Source of the DNA: an uncultured Christensenellaceae bacterium
GTDB lineage: Bacteria > Bacillota > Clostridia > Christensenellales > UBA3700
Direction: 5' to 3'
Length of the DNA stretch: 64,000 nucleotides
Assembly (NCBI GenBank): GCA_944383895.1
Contig: CALWRH010000004.1
Location: 97,406 to 161,405 of the forward strand
Part shown: piece after piece, positions 1-8,446 of the stretch
Position numbering within the stretch: position 1 is the first letter of the stretch
Layout of the letters: the number at the start of each line of letters is the position of its first letter
Translations under genes and position numbers: made by a program
The notes under the pieces: model-generated
The model's database searches: none
Seen by the model: only the letters and a program-made list of their open reading frames with translations
What the model was told of the DNA's origin: nothing

Positions 1-932
1 AGACCTGCGAGCATTCCTTTGGAGTGTATAGAATCAGCAACGGATTTCAATCCGCTGTCCGTTTCGAGGGCAGAAGACTTGGCGTCGGACGGATTTTTCT
101 CTTCAGTAAAGTTATTGAAGAAATCTTTTTTGAGTTCGAGCCAATCGCCTACTGCGCGCTGATAGCCGTCGTCTATCTGGAACACGTCCGTTTCGCAACC
201 GCATTCGTTAAGGGCATTGAGATCGCGTTCTATTATAGAAGAATCGATGTCCGCATAATAGTTGTACCAGGTCGTGTAGCCTTTTCTGAGAGGGCAGGGA
301 CGGCATTTGATGCCCATTGCTTTGAAATATCTGTCGAACACGTCGTCGTATCCGCCGCTGAGGACGGTTATTTTTGCAAGGACGTTATCTCCCTCGGCAA
401 GTTTTCTTCCTTCGAGATCCACGCTTATATAGATCTTATTTTCTGCGGTGTCGAAGTCGAATATCGTATATCCCGTGCTGTCGTCGAGAGAGCCGAACAG
501 GGTTATGCTTTCGCCGACTCTGACGTATCCGTATGAAAAGCCGTAGAATCTTCCTTGTCTGAAAGACGGTTTATAGATAGAGTAGTCGCCCGAACAGGAG
601 AACCCTGACTTTGCCGCTATACCCGAGTATGCGATTTTTTTCATTATCGGGGCGGGAGTATACTGTTTTGCGTTGCGCGGATATTCCATTGTGTCAGTCC
701 AGGACTGATATCCGTTTACGAAGACGCGGCAGTTTTTGTCATAGCTGTAATCGGCAGTTAACTGAAAGGATGTGAATTCGGTCGGTTCAGAACATTTCGC
801 AATAATAGTCATTGCGTCGCCTTTGCAGTCGAAATCGAGTTTCACTTTGTCCGAAGACGAAGAGTATTTTGCGTTGATTTTCCCAAGCAGCGGGGTAGAG
901 ATGCCGTTGAGTACGACAGGTTTTTTGTGCAT
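1..932 (-). CDS. Alpha-galactosidase-like glycoside hydrolase (GH36 type), 3' part cut by window edge
   Basis: The reading frame is open from an ATG at 932 to the window edge (about 310 residues visible), so the C-terminal part is missing. The N-terminal half looks like the beta-sandwich of GH36/melibiase enzymes, followed by the start of the TIM barrel with GYTTWYNYY and DVFQIDDGYQ, the family's strand motifs around the acidic active-site region. The catalytic nucleophile lies outside the window. An AAGGAG site about 9 nt upstream supports this start. It would hydrolyse terminal alpha-galactosides such as melibiose or raffinose. No signal peptide is visible, so it is probably cytoplasmic. 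It is divergent from an AraC-type regulator, a common arrangement for sugar-use genes. Confidence 0.8.
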   Translation of the reverse strand, partial: MHKKPVVLNGISTPLLGKINAKYSSSSDKVKLDFDCKGDAMTIIAKCSEPTEFTSFQLTADYSYDKNCRVFVNGYQSWTDTMEYPRNAKQYTPAPIMKKIAYSGIAAKSGFSCSGDYSIYKPSFRQGRFYGFSYGYVRVGESITLFGSLDDSTGYTIFDFDTAENKIYISVDLEGRKLAEGDNVLAKITVLSGGYDDVFDRYFKAMGIKCRPCPLRKGYTTWYNYYADIDSSIIERDLNALNECGCETDVFQIDDGYQRAVGDWLELKKDFFNNFTEEKNPSDAKSSALETDSGLKSVADSIHSKGMLAG

Positions 933-994
933 AGATCCAACTCCTTATTATTGTGAGCATTATCAAAATGAATTTTGGCAAAAAGTCATTGATA

Positions 995-1028
995 GTAATA
1001 CCGTATAAACGCTTATGTGGTATATTAC
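995..1028. promoter_or_regulatory. Imperfect inverted repeat between alpha-galactosidase and araC genes
   Basis: GTAATACC (995-1002) faces GGTATATTAC (1019-1028) across a 16-nt spacer, in the divergent intergenic region and just upstream of the araC -35 box. Its position fits an operator for the divergent AraC-type regulator. That role is inferred from position and symmetry only. Confidence 0.3.
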
Positions 1029-1042
1029 CAAACATTTCAGCA

Positions 1043-1071
1043 TTGCCAAAGAGCAAATAATATGCTAATAT
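1043..1071 (+). promoter_or_regulatory. Sigma-A promoter for araC-type gene
   Basis: TTGCCA (1043-1048), a 17-nt spacer and TATA-like TAATAT (1066-1071) lie about 40 nt upstream of the regulator's start codon. Confidence 0.55.
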
Positions 1072-1112
1072 AATAATAGCACAAATTAAAAATTTGTAAA
1101 TAGGGAAAATTT

Positions 1113-1967
1113 ATGACGAGCAGAAAGACTTACGACAGCGACAGCGCAATAGATTTATGGCGATTTCACGACGAAAACGAACCCTTTAACGTAAACATGA
1201 TAGGCTTTACGGATTGTACGCTCAATAAAAACGCAAAATACCGCATAGAGAGGACGGATTCGAGTGTAGCCGCCATAGAGTATATCAGAGAAGGCAGCGG
1301 TATATTTGAGATAAACGGCAAGAAATATCGCCCGTGCAAGGGCAGTGTGATGATATTGACGAGAGGCAGCGATCACGTTTATTATCCCGATGAAAAAGAT
1401 ATGTGGAAAAAGGATTGGGTTATCGTTGACGGACCTTTCGCCGACGCGCTTTTGAACAGCTATCTGCCCGAAGGAGAATATTGTCTCGACAATTGCGATA
1501 TTTCCCTGTTTTTCGAGCGACTGCGCAAACTTGCCGGAGAAACGCCGTTCAATTATACGGGATTTGTGGACAATGCGGTATTTCTGTTCTGCGACGCGTT
1601 GCAGACTATAAAAAACATGAGCAGAAAAAAATGCAACCGTATCGCGCTTGCGGTAAAAACGGCATTGGATTCCAACGTCGAAGGTTGCATAACGATAGAA
1701 GAGATCGCCGCGTCGTTGCATTATTCCCCCAACTATGTCATACGACAGTTCAAGGATCAGTACGGATGCACGCCGTATAAATACTATCTTGACAGAAAGC
1801 TGAAACTTGCGAGACTTTATCTCAGGAATACGGAGCTCAGCGTTACCGAGATTGCCGAAAGACTGTGTTTTGCAGATCAGCATTATTTTTCCAACGTATT
1901 CAGACAGAACAGCGGTATGTGCGCAAGCGACTACCGCAGACAGTACGCTCCTTGCTCGGACGATTAA
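1113..1967 (+). CDS. AraC family transcriptional regulator
   Basis: 284 residues. The N-terminal half (about 1-165) is a cupin-like sensing domain with the hallmark REGSGIFEINGKKY. The C-terminal 100 residues form the two-HTH AraC/XylS domain (IEEIAASLHYSPNYVIRQFK, then the signature stretch VTEIAERLCFADQHYFSNVF). Such proteins bind a sugar ligand in the cupin and activate a neighbouring catabolic gene. Divergent placement to the alpha-galactosidase suggests it senses melibiose or raffinose-type sugars, which is inference from context. A weak AGGG site precedes the ATG. Confidence 0.85.
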   Translation: MTSRKTYDSDSAIDLWRFHDENEPFNVNMIGFTDCTLNKNAKYRIERTDSSVAAIEYIREGSGIFEINGKKYRPCKGSVMILTRGSDHVYYPDEKDMWKKDWVIVDGPFADALLNSYLPEGEYCLDNCDISLFFERLRKLAGETPFNYTGFVDNAVFLFCDALQTIKNMSRKKCNRIALAVKTALDSNVEGCITIEEIAASLHYSPNYVIRQFKDQYGCTPYKYYLDRKLKLARLYLRNTELSVTEIAERLCFADQHYFSNVFRQNSGMCASDYRRQYAPCSDD

Positions 1968-2016
1968 AGAGAATCAAAAGAAAAGAGTATAAATTGAGAT
2001 TACGCCGTGCCGCTGT

Positions 2017-3279
2017 TTATGCGGTGCGGTTTTTATTTTGATCGGGCTTGTCCATCGCGCCGATAGCGAAAAGACATAAGAGAAGTACGAGAGGGAAAAA
2101 CATGCCGGCGAGTATTCCGCCTCTGAGGCCGACCTGTTCTGCAGACAAACCTGTCGTCGCAGATATTTCGGCGACGAAAGAAGAGCCGCTTATCGCGTCG
2201 GCAACAAGACCTGCGATTCCGGGACCTGCTGCACAGCCGAGATCTCCGAAGAGGGCGCAAAGCCCGAACATCGCCGTGCCTCCGTAAGGGAAACGCGCGC
2301 TCGTATTGCTTATCGTGCCCGGCCACAGCATGCTGACTGTAAGACCAGTGAATCCGCACGCGAGAAGAGAAATTATAGGCTCGGGGACAAATATCATAAG
2401 GACATAACAGATTATGCAACCGACTGTCAGCAGCTTGAGTACGCGCAACAGGTTTAGCTTTGATCCGAACAGTCCGAAGACGAGTCTGCCTGTGCCCATA
2501 AGTGCCGCAAACAGACACGGACCCAATAAATCTCCGAGAAATTTAGATACGCCGAGACCTTTTTCCGCAAACAGGGAAGACCATTGAGATACTGTCAGTT
2601 CGCTTGCTCCCGCGCAAGTCATCACTATAAGAGCGAGCAAAAAGCGCTTGTCTTTCAGCAGGTGAATAAGCGGAGTGCGCTTTTCTTCGGGTATCGTATC
2701 GACCACGGGCACGAAGAGGAACCATATAATGTTTCCTACGGGCACTACCGCCCAGACGAACGGCAGGACGTACCACAGAGAAGAATCGAATATTTTTATA
2801 AACAGAGTAGAAAGCAGCACGACGACCGTCTGTCCCCAGCAGTAGAAGGAGTGGAGCAGAGCCATAGTGCTTTTCTTTTCGCCGAGAGGCAGGAGCTCTG
2901 TAAGAGGACTTATCACGACTTCAATAAGTCCGCCGCCTATCGCGAAAACGATCGTGGCGATCATAAGCGCAGCAAAGGTGTTCGACCATACCATAGGCAG
3001 AAGACCGAGAAGTATGAGACCGACGGACGAAGTTGCCATAGCGGCGATAACGACGGCGCGGAAGCCGAATTTATCCGTAAGTTTTCCCGCAAAGGCGTCT
3101 ACACACAGCTGCGTCAGGAAATTCACGAGTATGACCACGCTGAGCATGGAAAGATCCAGCCCGAATTCGTCCTGGAAAACGACGAACAGAAGCGGAGCGA
3201 GATTGTTGTTTATTGCCTGTACGACAAATCCCGTCATACAGCCGCACAGCGTGTGTTTATAGTTGAGAGCGGATTTCAT
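2017..3279 (-). CDS. Major facilitator superfamily transporter
   Basis: A hydrophobic protein with about 12 predicted membrane segments and the MFS loop signature DAFAGKLTDKFGFRAVV after the second helix. The longest open frame begins at 3321, but a TTGCGT-17-TATAAT promoter overlaps that stretch, so I place the start at the ATG at 3279 (MKSALNYKHT), 420 residues. Its ATG is 7 nt from the -10 box and has no Shine-Dalgarno, so the mRNA is probably leaderless. The family resembles sugar or drug/proton exchangers; the substrate cannot be told. It is divergent from the DUF2804 gene. Confidence 0.8.
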   Translation of the reverse strand: MKSALNYKHTLCGCMTGFVVQAINNNLAPLLFVVFQDEFGLDLSMLSVVILVNFLTQLCVDAFAGKLTDKFGFRAVVIAAMATSSVGLILLGLLPMVWSNTFAALMIATIVFAIGGGLIEVVISPLTELLPLGEKKSTMALLHSFYCWGQTVVVLLSTLFIKIFDSSLWYVLPFVWAVVPVGNIIWFLFVPVVDTIPEEKRTPLIHLLKDKRFLLALIVMTCAGASELTVSQWSSLFAEKGLGVSKFLGDLLGPCLFAALMGTGRLVFGLFGSKLNLLRVLKLLTVGCIICYVLMIFVPEPIISLLACGFTGLTVSMLWPGTISNTSARFPYGGTAMFGLCALFGDLGCAAGPGIAGLVADAISGSSFVAEISATTGLSAEQVGLRGGILAGMFFPLVLLLCLFAIGAMDKPDQNKNRTA

Positions 3280-3286
3280 CTGTATC

Positions 3287-3315
3287 ATTATATGAAAGCG
3301 GCGGATAAAACGCAA
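3287..3315 (-). promoter_or_regulatory. Promoter of MFS gene, leaderless configuration
   Basis: Reading the minus strand: TTGCGT (3315-3310), 17 nt, perfect TATAAT (3292-3287), then 7 nt to the ATG at 3279. The expected transcription start coincides with the start codon. Confidence 0.6.
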
Positions 3316-3356
3316 GCGCATCGACGCGTTAAAAAATAAATGTGCGAAAAACAGCG

Positions 3357-3385
3357 TTGACTTTGGCGCGGATATGCCGTAAAAT
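3357..3385 (+). promoter_or_regulatory. Sigma-A promoter of DUF2804 gene
   Basis: TTGACT (3357-3362), 17 nt, TAAAAT (3380-3385), followed by a GAGGTGA ribosome site and ATG at 3407. Confidence 0.6.
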
Positions 3386-3406
3386 TGTAGTCAGTGAGGT
3401 GAGATC

Positions 3407-4438
3407 ATGCAAAACAGACTGACAAAAGGCAGACTTCTCGACGATGAAGGCAGACTGCTGCAGGCAGGATATTCGACCGTGATGTCCAGAAGATACGACC
3501 GCAAAAACATCGCGGCGAGCAAATGGCGCATAAAAGAGTGGGATTATTACATAATTTCTGACGGCAGGAAGAGCATTGCGTTTACGATTTCGGACATAGG
3601 TTATCTGGGACTTATGAGCGTCAGCGTGATCGATCTTGAAGAACCCGCTTGCCGTACAAGCTCTAAGATAACGCTCTTTCCTTTCGGCAAATACGATTTT
3701 CCGAAAACATACGAAGACGGGGACGTTAAATTCAAATCCAAGGCGCTGAAACTGTATTTCAGAAACGACAAAGGAGAGCGCGAGATAGAGTGCGAATACA
3801 AGAAGTGGGACGGACAAAACACTTTGAAAGCAAAGATAAAGCTCACCCGTCCGCCGCGCGACGCAATGGTGATAGCTACGCCTTTCAAAGAAGACGAACG
3901 CGCTTTTTATTACAATGCAAAGCTCAACTGCATGACGGCGCAGGGATATTACGAGATCGGCGGTCAAAGATACGAGTTCGATCCTCAGGTTGCGCTCGGC
4001 ACCCTCGATTGGGGCAGAGGTGTCTGGACTTATAAAAACGTCTGGTATTGGGGCAGTATGCAATGGAGGCTCAAAAACGGACACACGATAGGTTTCAACC
4101 TCGGGTACGGTTTCGGGGATACGTCGCAGGCGAGCGAGAACATGTTTTTTACGGACGGCATCGCGCACAAGCTTGGCAAAGTCACTTTCGATATACCGCA
4201 GAGAGACGGCAAGGACGATTTTATGAAAGAGTGGGCGATCAGGGACGACGAAGACAGGCTGTTCATGCGTTTCAAGCCCATAATAGACAGATGCGACAGA
4301 GTGAACGCTCTTCTGGTGTCAACCAACCAGCATCAGGTATTCGGAGAGTTTGACGGGTACGTCAGGTTGGATGACGGCACGCTTATCGAGTTTTCCGCAT
4401 GCAGAGGTTTTGCAGAGAAAGTAGTCAATAAGTGGTAA
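3407..4438 (+). CDS. DUF2804 family protein
   Basis: 343 residues, soluble, rich in Trp and Tyr. The central and C-terminal motifs LDWGRGVWTYKNVWYWGS and HTIGFNLGYGFGDTSQASEN match my memory of the DUF2804 family, a beta-rich family of unknown function with a lipocalin/tocopherol-cyclase-like look. No signal peptide. It is monocistronic, ending in a strong terminator 35 nt downstream. Function unknown. Confidence 0.75.
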   Translation: MQNRLTKGRLLDDEGRLLQAGYSTVMSRRYDRKNIAASKWRIKEWDYYIISDGRKSIAFTISDIGYLGLMSVSVIDLEEPACRTSSKITLFPFGKYDFPKTYEDGDVKFKSKALKLYFRNDKGEREIECEYKKWDGQNTLKAKIKLTRPPRDAMVIATPFKEDERAFYYNAKLNCMTAQGYYEIGGQRYEFDPQVALGTLDWGRGVWTYKNVWYWGSMQWRLKNGHTIGFNLGYGFGDTSQASENMFFTDGIAHKLGKVTFDIPQRDGKDDFMKEWAIRDDEDRLFMRFKPIIDRCDRVNALLVSTNQHQVFGEFDGYVRLDDGTLIEFSACRGFAEKVVNKW

Positions 4439-4472
4439 AATAAAATTGCAGTTAATCAACACGGGCAAAGAA

Positions 4473-4504
4473 AAACGAAGAGCACGCGCTCTTCGTTTGA
4501 CTTT
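4473..4504. terminator. Bidirectional intrinsic terminator
   Basis: An 11-bp perfect stem (AAACGAAGAGC / GCTCTTCGTTT) with a 4-nt loop, then a T run on the plus strand and an A run on the other side. It serves the convergent DUF2804 gene and the 48-residue gene. Confidence 0.75.
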
Positions 4505-4528
4505 TTTGGCTATCTTTTGTATATCATA

Positions 4529-4675
4529 TTAAAGATCGTCCGCGTCCTGACACGGAACGTCGTCGTTGCCGAGTCCCGTATAGCTGCCCAGCGGATCGAA
4601 ACGGTCGTCTGCCGTGTTGTAAGCATCGACAGCCTTGTTTTTGTCTGCGCGTTCAGTGCGTTTGCGTGTAGCCAT
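4529..4675 (-). CDS. Small conserved-type acidic protein, 48 residues
   Basis: An in-frame ATG at 4675 sits 6 nt behind a perfect GGAGGT, so the longer frame starting at 4777 is rejected. The basic N-terminus (MATRKRTERADKNK) is followed by an acidic tail with DPLGSYTG and ending VPCQDADDL. I recall similar short clostridial proteins with a G-S-Y-T-G core and a Q-D-A-D-D-L end, but no function. Not membrane-bound; probably expressed alone. Confidence 0.7.
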   Translation of the reverse strand: MATRKRTERADKNKAVDAYNTADDRFDPLGSYTGLGNDDVPCQDADDL

Positions 4676-4823
4676 ATAATTACCTCCGGTATTGCCGAAC
4701 GAGCGGCGTTTTGTCTTATTATACGCAAGTAAAATCATTGTAAACATTTGCCGAGGCAAACCCGATAGTATAGACATCGGGGCGGTGCTGTGCTATACTT
4801 TAGTCAAACTAACGGGGTGAAAC

Positions 4824-5324
4824 ATGAAAGGAAAAAAGTTGCTGAAAAGATGTATAACCTCTTTCAATATGTACTTTTTCGCAAAGGCAGTCGTCTGCTG
4901 CAGCAGATATGACGAGGACTTCAAAAAGTACGTCGGCATGCTGCCGGAAAGATTCGTGTTCAGATTCAGGATCCTGCCGGACGGAGCGTCCATGACGCTT
5001 GTAAAGAACAACGATCGCCTTAGCGCGTCTACGGGCAAAGAACTTCTTCACAAGCCCGACGTAGACGTCTGTTTCAAAAACGTAGAAGGCGGTTTCGCTT
5101 TCTTTTCGGGCAGGAAATCTTTTGCCAAGTGTTTCGCGCAATCCGCTTTCGTCATATACGGTGACGTATCGGGCATGATGACGGTTTCGCATATGTTCGA
5201 TATAGTAGGATCTTATATACTCACCAAGAGGATGCTCAGAAAATACGACAGGGCATTGTTGCCTCGAGACGCGGGAGTACACAAAGTGCGTTTCTTGACT
5301 TTGTTCGGGAGGTTCGGACAATGA
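4824..5324 (+). CDS. SCP2-like (sterol carrier fold) protein, hypothetical
   Basis: 166 residues. The segment DVDVCFKNVEGGFAFFSG ... IYGDVSGMMTV has the layout of SCP2 sterol/lipid-binding domains (acidic strand, aromatic helix, then a G-D turn). The N-terminus is basic with no signal peptide. AACGGGGTGA precedes the ATG. Its stop overlaps the next start by ATGA, so it is translationally coupled to the Fe-ADH-like gene. The SCP2 assignment rests on pattern only. Confidence 0.5.
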   Translation: MKGKKLLKRCITSFNMYFFAKAVVCCSRYDEDFKKYVGMLPERFVFRFRILPDGASMTLVKNNDRLSASTGKELLHKPDVDVCFKNVEGGFAFFSGRKSFAKCFAQSAFVIYGDVSGMMTVSHMFDIVGSYILTKRMLRKYDRALLPRDAGVHKVRFLTLFGRFGQ

Positions 5325-6505
5325 AAAACAGCGGTTTTTATTATGAGTTTTACAATCCCTCCAAAACGGTCTGCGGAGTGAATTGCCTTGCAGGGGCGGT
5401 AGAACGTCTGCCTCGCCTCGGTCTGCACAACGCGTTTTTCGTCTGTGACGACATAGACAAGAGCACTGCAGTGGATGAGGTCCGCAAAGCGGTAAACGCA
5501 GTAAAAATAAAGACGGGGGCAATGTACGTCATTTCCGAAAAAGCGGTCTGTCTGGACAGCTTAAGGGAAATGCGCAACGTTTACAGGGTAAACAACTGCG
5601 ATTGCATAATAGCGTGCGGCGATTATAAAGTTATAAATACGGCTAAGACGCTCAGGTTATTGTTGTCTGCTCAGGTGGCGCGTTTCGAGGATGTGAAAGG
5701 CATCAATGCCGCGAGAAAAAAAACGGATATACCGCTTGTCGTAATACCGACCAGCGTAGGTATAAGCAACGTAATGACCAGCAGCGTGTCGGTAAAGGAC
5801 GATAAAGGTCAGACGTTTGAGTGTTTGTCGCCGCTTGCAGCGCCCGATTATTGTATCGTGGATCCGACTCTGACGTCGGTGTTCGACGCTCCTACCACTA
5901 TCGCGGGGGCGCTCGAATCTTTTGCGAAAAACGTTGAAGAATTCGTCAGCAAACAGGCAGTTACTCTTACCAAGTGCATGAACCTTATCGCTATAAGAGA
6001 GATAAGGGATAACGTTTTCAAAGTCGTAAACGATCCTATGGACGTGCACGCTGTACTCGGCTTGCAACGGGCAGGATTACTTGCGGGCATTTGCTATTCA
6101 AATGCGTCGGCAGGAATCACGCATGCGTTGGCGGGAGCGCTTTCTATCGTGTCGGGTGCTGAAAATTACGTTTGCACAGGCATTGTTTTCGCTGCATGCA
6201 TGCGTTACAATCTCGACGTTGCCGAACGCGATTACGCACAGGCTTTGTACTATATCGTAGGCGACGACAAGTACGCCGCAACGCCTGCCGAAGACAGGGC
6301 GCGCACTCTTATCGAAACCGCGGAAAGACTTATAAAAGAACTGTTTGAAGAAAACGGTCTGCCTATGAGCCTTACGCAAATTAATGTTAAAGAAGAGGAT
6401 CTGGACAGGATTGTTGAAGAAACGATGAAGTCTTATACGCTTGTCACAAATCCGAAAAACGTCAAAAAAGAAGACGTGTATGCGATTTTAAGGAGCGTGA
6501 TGTGA
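5321..6505 (+). CDS. Iron-containing alcohol dehydrogenase-like protein with altered metal site (first of tandem pair)
   Basis: 394 residues, the normal Fe-ADH length and fold order: N-terminal nucleotide domain, then a helical metal domain. Key motifs are changed. The dinucleotide GGGS loop reads ACGDYKVINTAK. The D-x3-H metal ligands read ESFAK (Asp to Glu, His to Lys). The H in ITHALAGAL is kept, but the last His (usually PHG) reads VCTG. Three of four metal ligands are therefore replaced, so normal alcohol oxidation is doubtful. It may be a non-catalytic or repurposed paralogue. Confidence 0.7.
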   Translation: MKNSGFYYEFYNPSKTVCGVNCLAGAVERLPRLGLHNAFFVCDDIDKSTAVDEVRKAVNAVKIKTGAMYVISEKAVCLDSLREMRNVYRVNNCDCIIACGDYKVINTAKTLRLLLSAQVARFEDVKGINAARKKTDIPLVVIPTSVGISNVMTSSVSVKDDKGQTFECLSPLAAPDYCIVDPTLTSVFDAPTTIAGALESFAKNVEEFVSKQAVTLTKCMNLIAIREIRDNVFKVVNDPMDVHAVLGLQRAGLLAGICYSNASAGITHALAGALSIVSGAENYVCTGIVFAACMRYNLDVAERDYAQALYYIVGDDKYAATPAEDRARTLIETAERLIKELFEENGLPMSLTQINVKEEDLDRIVEETMKSYTLVTNPKNVKKEDVYAILRSVM

Positions 6506-6506
6506 T

Positions 6507-7688
6507 ATGAGTACGTTCAGTTTTTTCAACGATACAAAGATACTTTGCGGAGATCATGCTCTCGACAATCTGCCTTTCGAGCTCAGAGAGAGGGATTGCA
6601 CGCGTCCGCTGTTTATTTCTGACGAAAGGTCTTACAGGCTCGGCTTTGCAAAAGAAGTAAAACGCGCCATGGACAACGATATCATAGATTTCGGCGCGAC
6701 TTATTTCAAGCTCGCAGAAAAAGCGTCGCCGTCAGAGTGCGACGACATAATAAATCTGTACAAGGCTCACGACTGCGACGGCATTATCGCCCTCGGAGGA
6801 GAAAACGTGACGCAGTGCGCCAAAGTTGCAAAACTCATGCTGCTGCAAGGTGTCGGAGATTTTGTCTATTTCAACCATAAAGCGGATATGGACGCAGATA
6901 AGGCGACTTATTCCGACGTGCCTTTGTTTATATTGCCCACGGATATCCCTTGCGGTATAGAGGCAACCGACAGAGCAATGATCTACGACGAGAAGAACAA
7001 CGTATTTTACAATTTCAACAGCGTTCTTTCAAGAGCGAGCGCAGTTATTCTCGACGTAAGACTTACGGATATAATGCCTGCAAAGGCTATGGCTACCGCA
7101 GGACTCGGAGCTCTGGCAATGGGCGTTAAAGGATTTGTCGACAATTCTGACAATCCTATCGCGCTTGCTTACGCAACGGGAGCTATACACACGCTCATCA
7201 ACGAGCTGCTGCCTGCTATGAGACACAATTCAAACTCCGATTACAGAATAAGCATATACTCATCGATAATAAACGCCGGGGTAGCGTATTACGCTGTAAA
7301 AGAAAGCCTTATGAGAGATATGACCAACGAGCTTTCAATAAAGACTTCGCTGTCTGCGTTGCAGATACTCTCTATCCTTTTCCCTGTTTACTATAAAGAA
7401 AAAGTCGGCAAGGACAGAGTTTTCAAAAGCGTGCTCATGCCGCTCGTAGGAGAGGAACAGTATGCGCTCTCCAACGCTAAGTCAAGAGAAATAATAGCTC
7501 AGGACGTGCTCAGGGAGTTCTGGCAGAAAGTCGTTTCGCTCGCGGAAATACCGTCTTCGTTGCATGAGATAGGCGTCGAGCAGTCTGATTTCGTAAAATT
7601 GGCAGATGCAGTAATAACCCGTTACAAGGGAAACGATCCTCACAATAATTTCACGACGATAGTCAAGCTTCTCGAGGAGGTATTTTGA
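6507..7688 (+). CDS. Iron-containing alcohol dehydrogenase-like protein, more degenerate (second of tandem pair)
   Basis: 393 residues, beginning 2 nt after the previous gene. Same fold order as its neighbour, with IIALGGENVTQCAK at the nucleotide loop and LGALAMGVKGFVD where D-x3-H is expected (Gly and Met instead). No His replaces the other two ligands (INAGVAYYAVKES). The metal site appears fully lost. It possibly acts as a partner subunit of the preceding protein. In-frame length and normal codon use argue against a pseudogene. Confidence 0.65.
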   Translation: MSTFSFFNDTKILCGDHALDNLPFELRERDCTRPLFISDERSYRLGFAKEVKRAMDNDIIDFGATYFKLAEKASPSECDDIINLYKAHDCDGIIALGGENVTQCAKVAKLMLLQGVGDFVYFNHKADMDADKATYSDVPLFILPTDIPCGIEATDRAMIYDEKNNVFYNFNSVLSRASAVILDVRLTDIMPAKAMATAGLGALAMGVKGFVDNSDNPIALAYATGAIHTLINELLPAMRHNSNSDYRISIYSSIINAGVAYYAVKESLMRDMTNELSIKTSLSALQILSILFPVYYKEKVGKDRVFKSVLMPLVGEEQYALSNAKSREIIAQDVLREFWQKVVSLAEIPSSLHEIGVEQSDFVKLADAVITRYKGNDPHNNFTTIVKLLEEVF

Positions 7689-8287
7689 AAGATTATATAA
7701 TGCGCGCCGACGCTGTAAAGGAACAGCTTAAGAGCGAAGGCAGGCGCAAAAGCATGCTTCTGCACAGTTGCTGCGGTCCTTGCAGTACCTCATGCATAGA
7801 ATACCTTTCAGAAGTTTTCGACGTTACGGTATTGTTTTACAATCCGAACATTGCGCCGGAAGACGAATATGCGCTGCGCGCAGCAGAGCAGCAGAGATAT
7901 ATACGCGACTTTACAAAAGGAGTCGGATGCATTGTCTGCGATTATAAACCCGAGGTGTTTTACGAGGCGGTAAAAGGACTCGAGAGTTGTCCCGAGGGAG
8001 GAGACAGGTGCAAAGTGTGTTTTGACATAAGACTCGACTTCTGTGCAAAAAAAGCGAAAGAACTCGGGTTCGATTATTTTTGCACCACGTTGACGGTCAG
8101 CCCTCACAAAAACGCAGAACTCATAAATCTTATCGGTCAGCAAAAGGCAGAAAAATACGGCATAGAATTTTTTCCTTCGGATTTCAAAAAGCACGACGGG
8201 TATCTGAAATCGGTAAAACTTGCAAAAGAGGCGGGACTTTACAGACAAAATTATTGCGGGTGCGCTTTTTCGCTGCGCAAAGATTGA
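7685..8287 (+). CDS. queH: Epoxyqueuosine reductase QueH
   Basis: 200 residues matching the QueH (DUF208) family, which reduces epoxyqueuosine to queuosine in tRNA. The N-terminal HSCCGPCSTSC motif gives the adjacent Cys pair and CxxC, and the C-terminal half has the other conserved cysteines (CKVCFDIRL, NYCGCAFSL) that ligate the Fe-S cluster and auxiliary metal. The start appears to be TTG at 7685, 4 nt after AGGAGG, overlapping the preceding stop by 4 nt. The next ATG (7700) is too far from the ribosome site. Confidence 0.88.
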   Translation: MKDYIMRADAVKEQLKSEGRRKSMLLHSCCGPCSTSCIEYLSEVFDVTVLFYNPNIAPEDEYALRAAEQQRYIRDFTKGVGCIVCDYKPEVFYEAVKGLESCPEGGDRCKVCFDIRLDFCAKKAKELGFDYFCTTLTVSPHKNAELINLIGQQKAEKYGIEFFPSDFKKHDGYLKSVKLAKEAGLYRQNYCGCAFSLRKD

Positions 8288-8373
8288 TCGTTTTAACTAT
8301 ATCTCTTGTTCCTATAAATTTTTTCTTTTCTGCTTTAATTTAATATAAATTATTAAAATTGCATAAAATATTG

Positions 8374-8402
8374 TCGACAAAAAACGAATTTTGTTTTACA
8401 AT
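8374..8402 (+). promoter_or_regulatory. Sigma-A promoter upstream of Wzz-like gene
   Basis: TCGACA (8374-8379), 17 nt, TACAAT (8397-8402), about 44 nt upstream of the start codon at 8447. Confidence 0.5.
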
Positions 8403-8446
8403 GTAGTTAACGTGGCTGAGTGGCACGTCAACGTTCGGAGGTTAGT

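Noticed and set aside
24..536. Plus-strand frame of 170 codons
   Set aside because: Antisense shadow of the alpha-galactosidase gene.
2584..3339. Plus-strand frame of 251 codons
   Set aside because: Antisense to the MFS transporter; composition atypical and no ribosome site.
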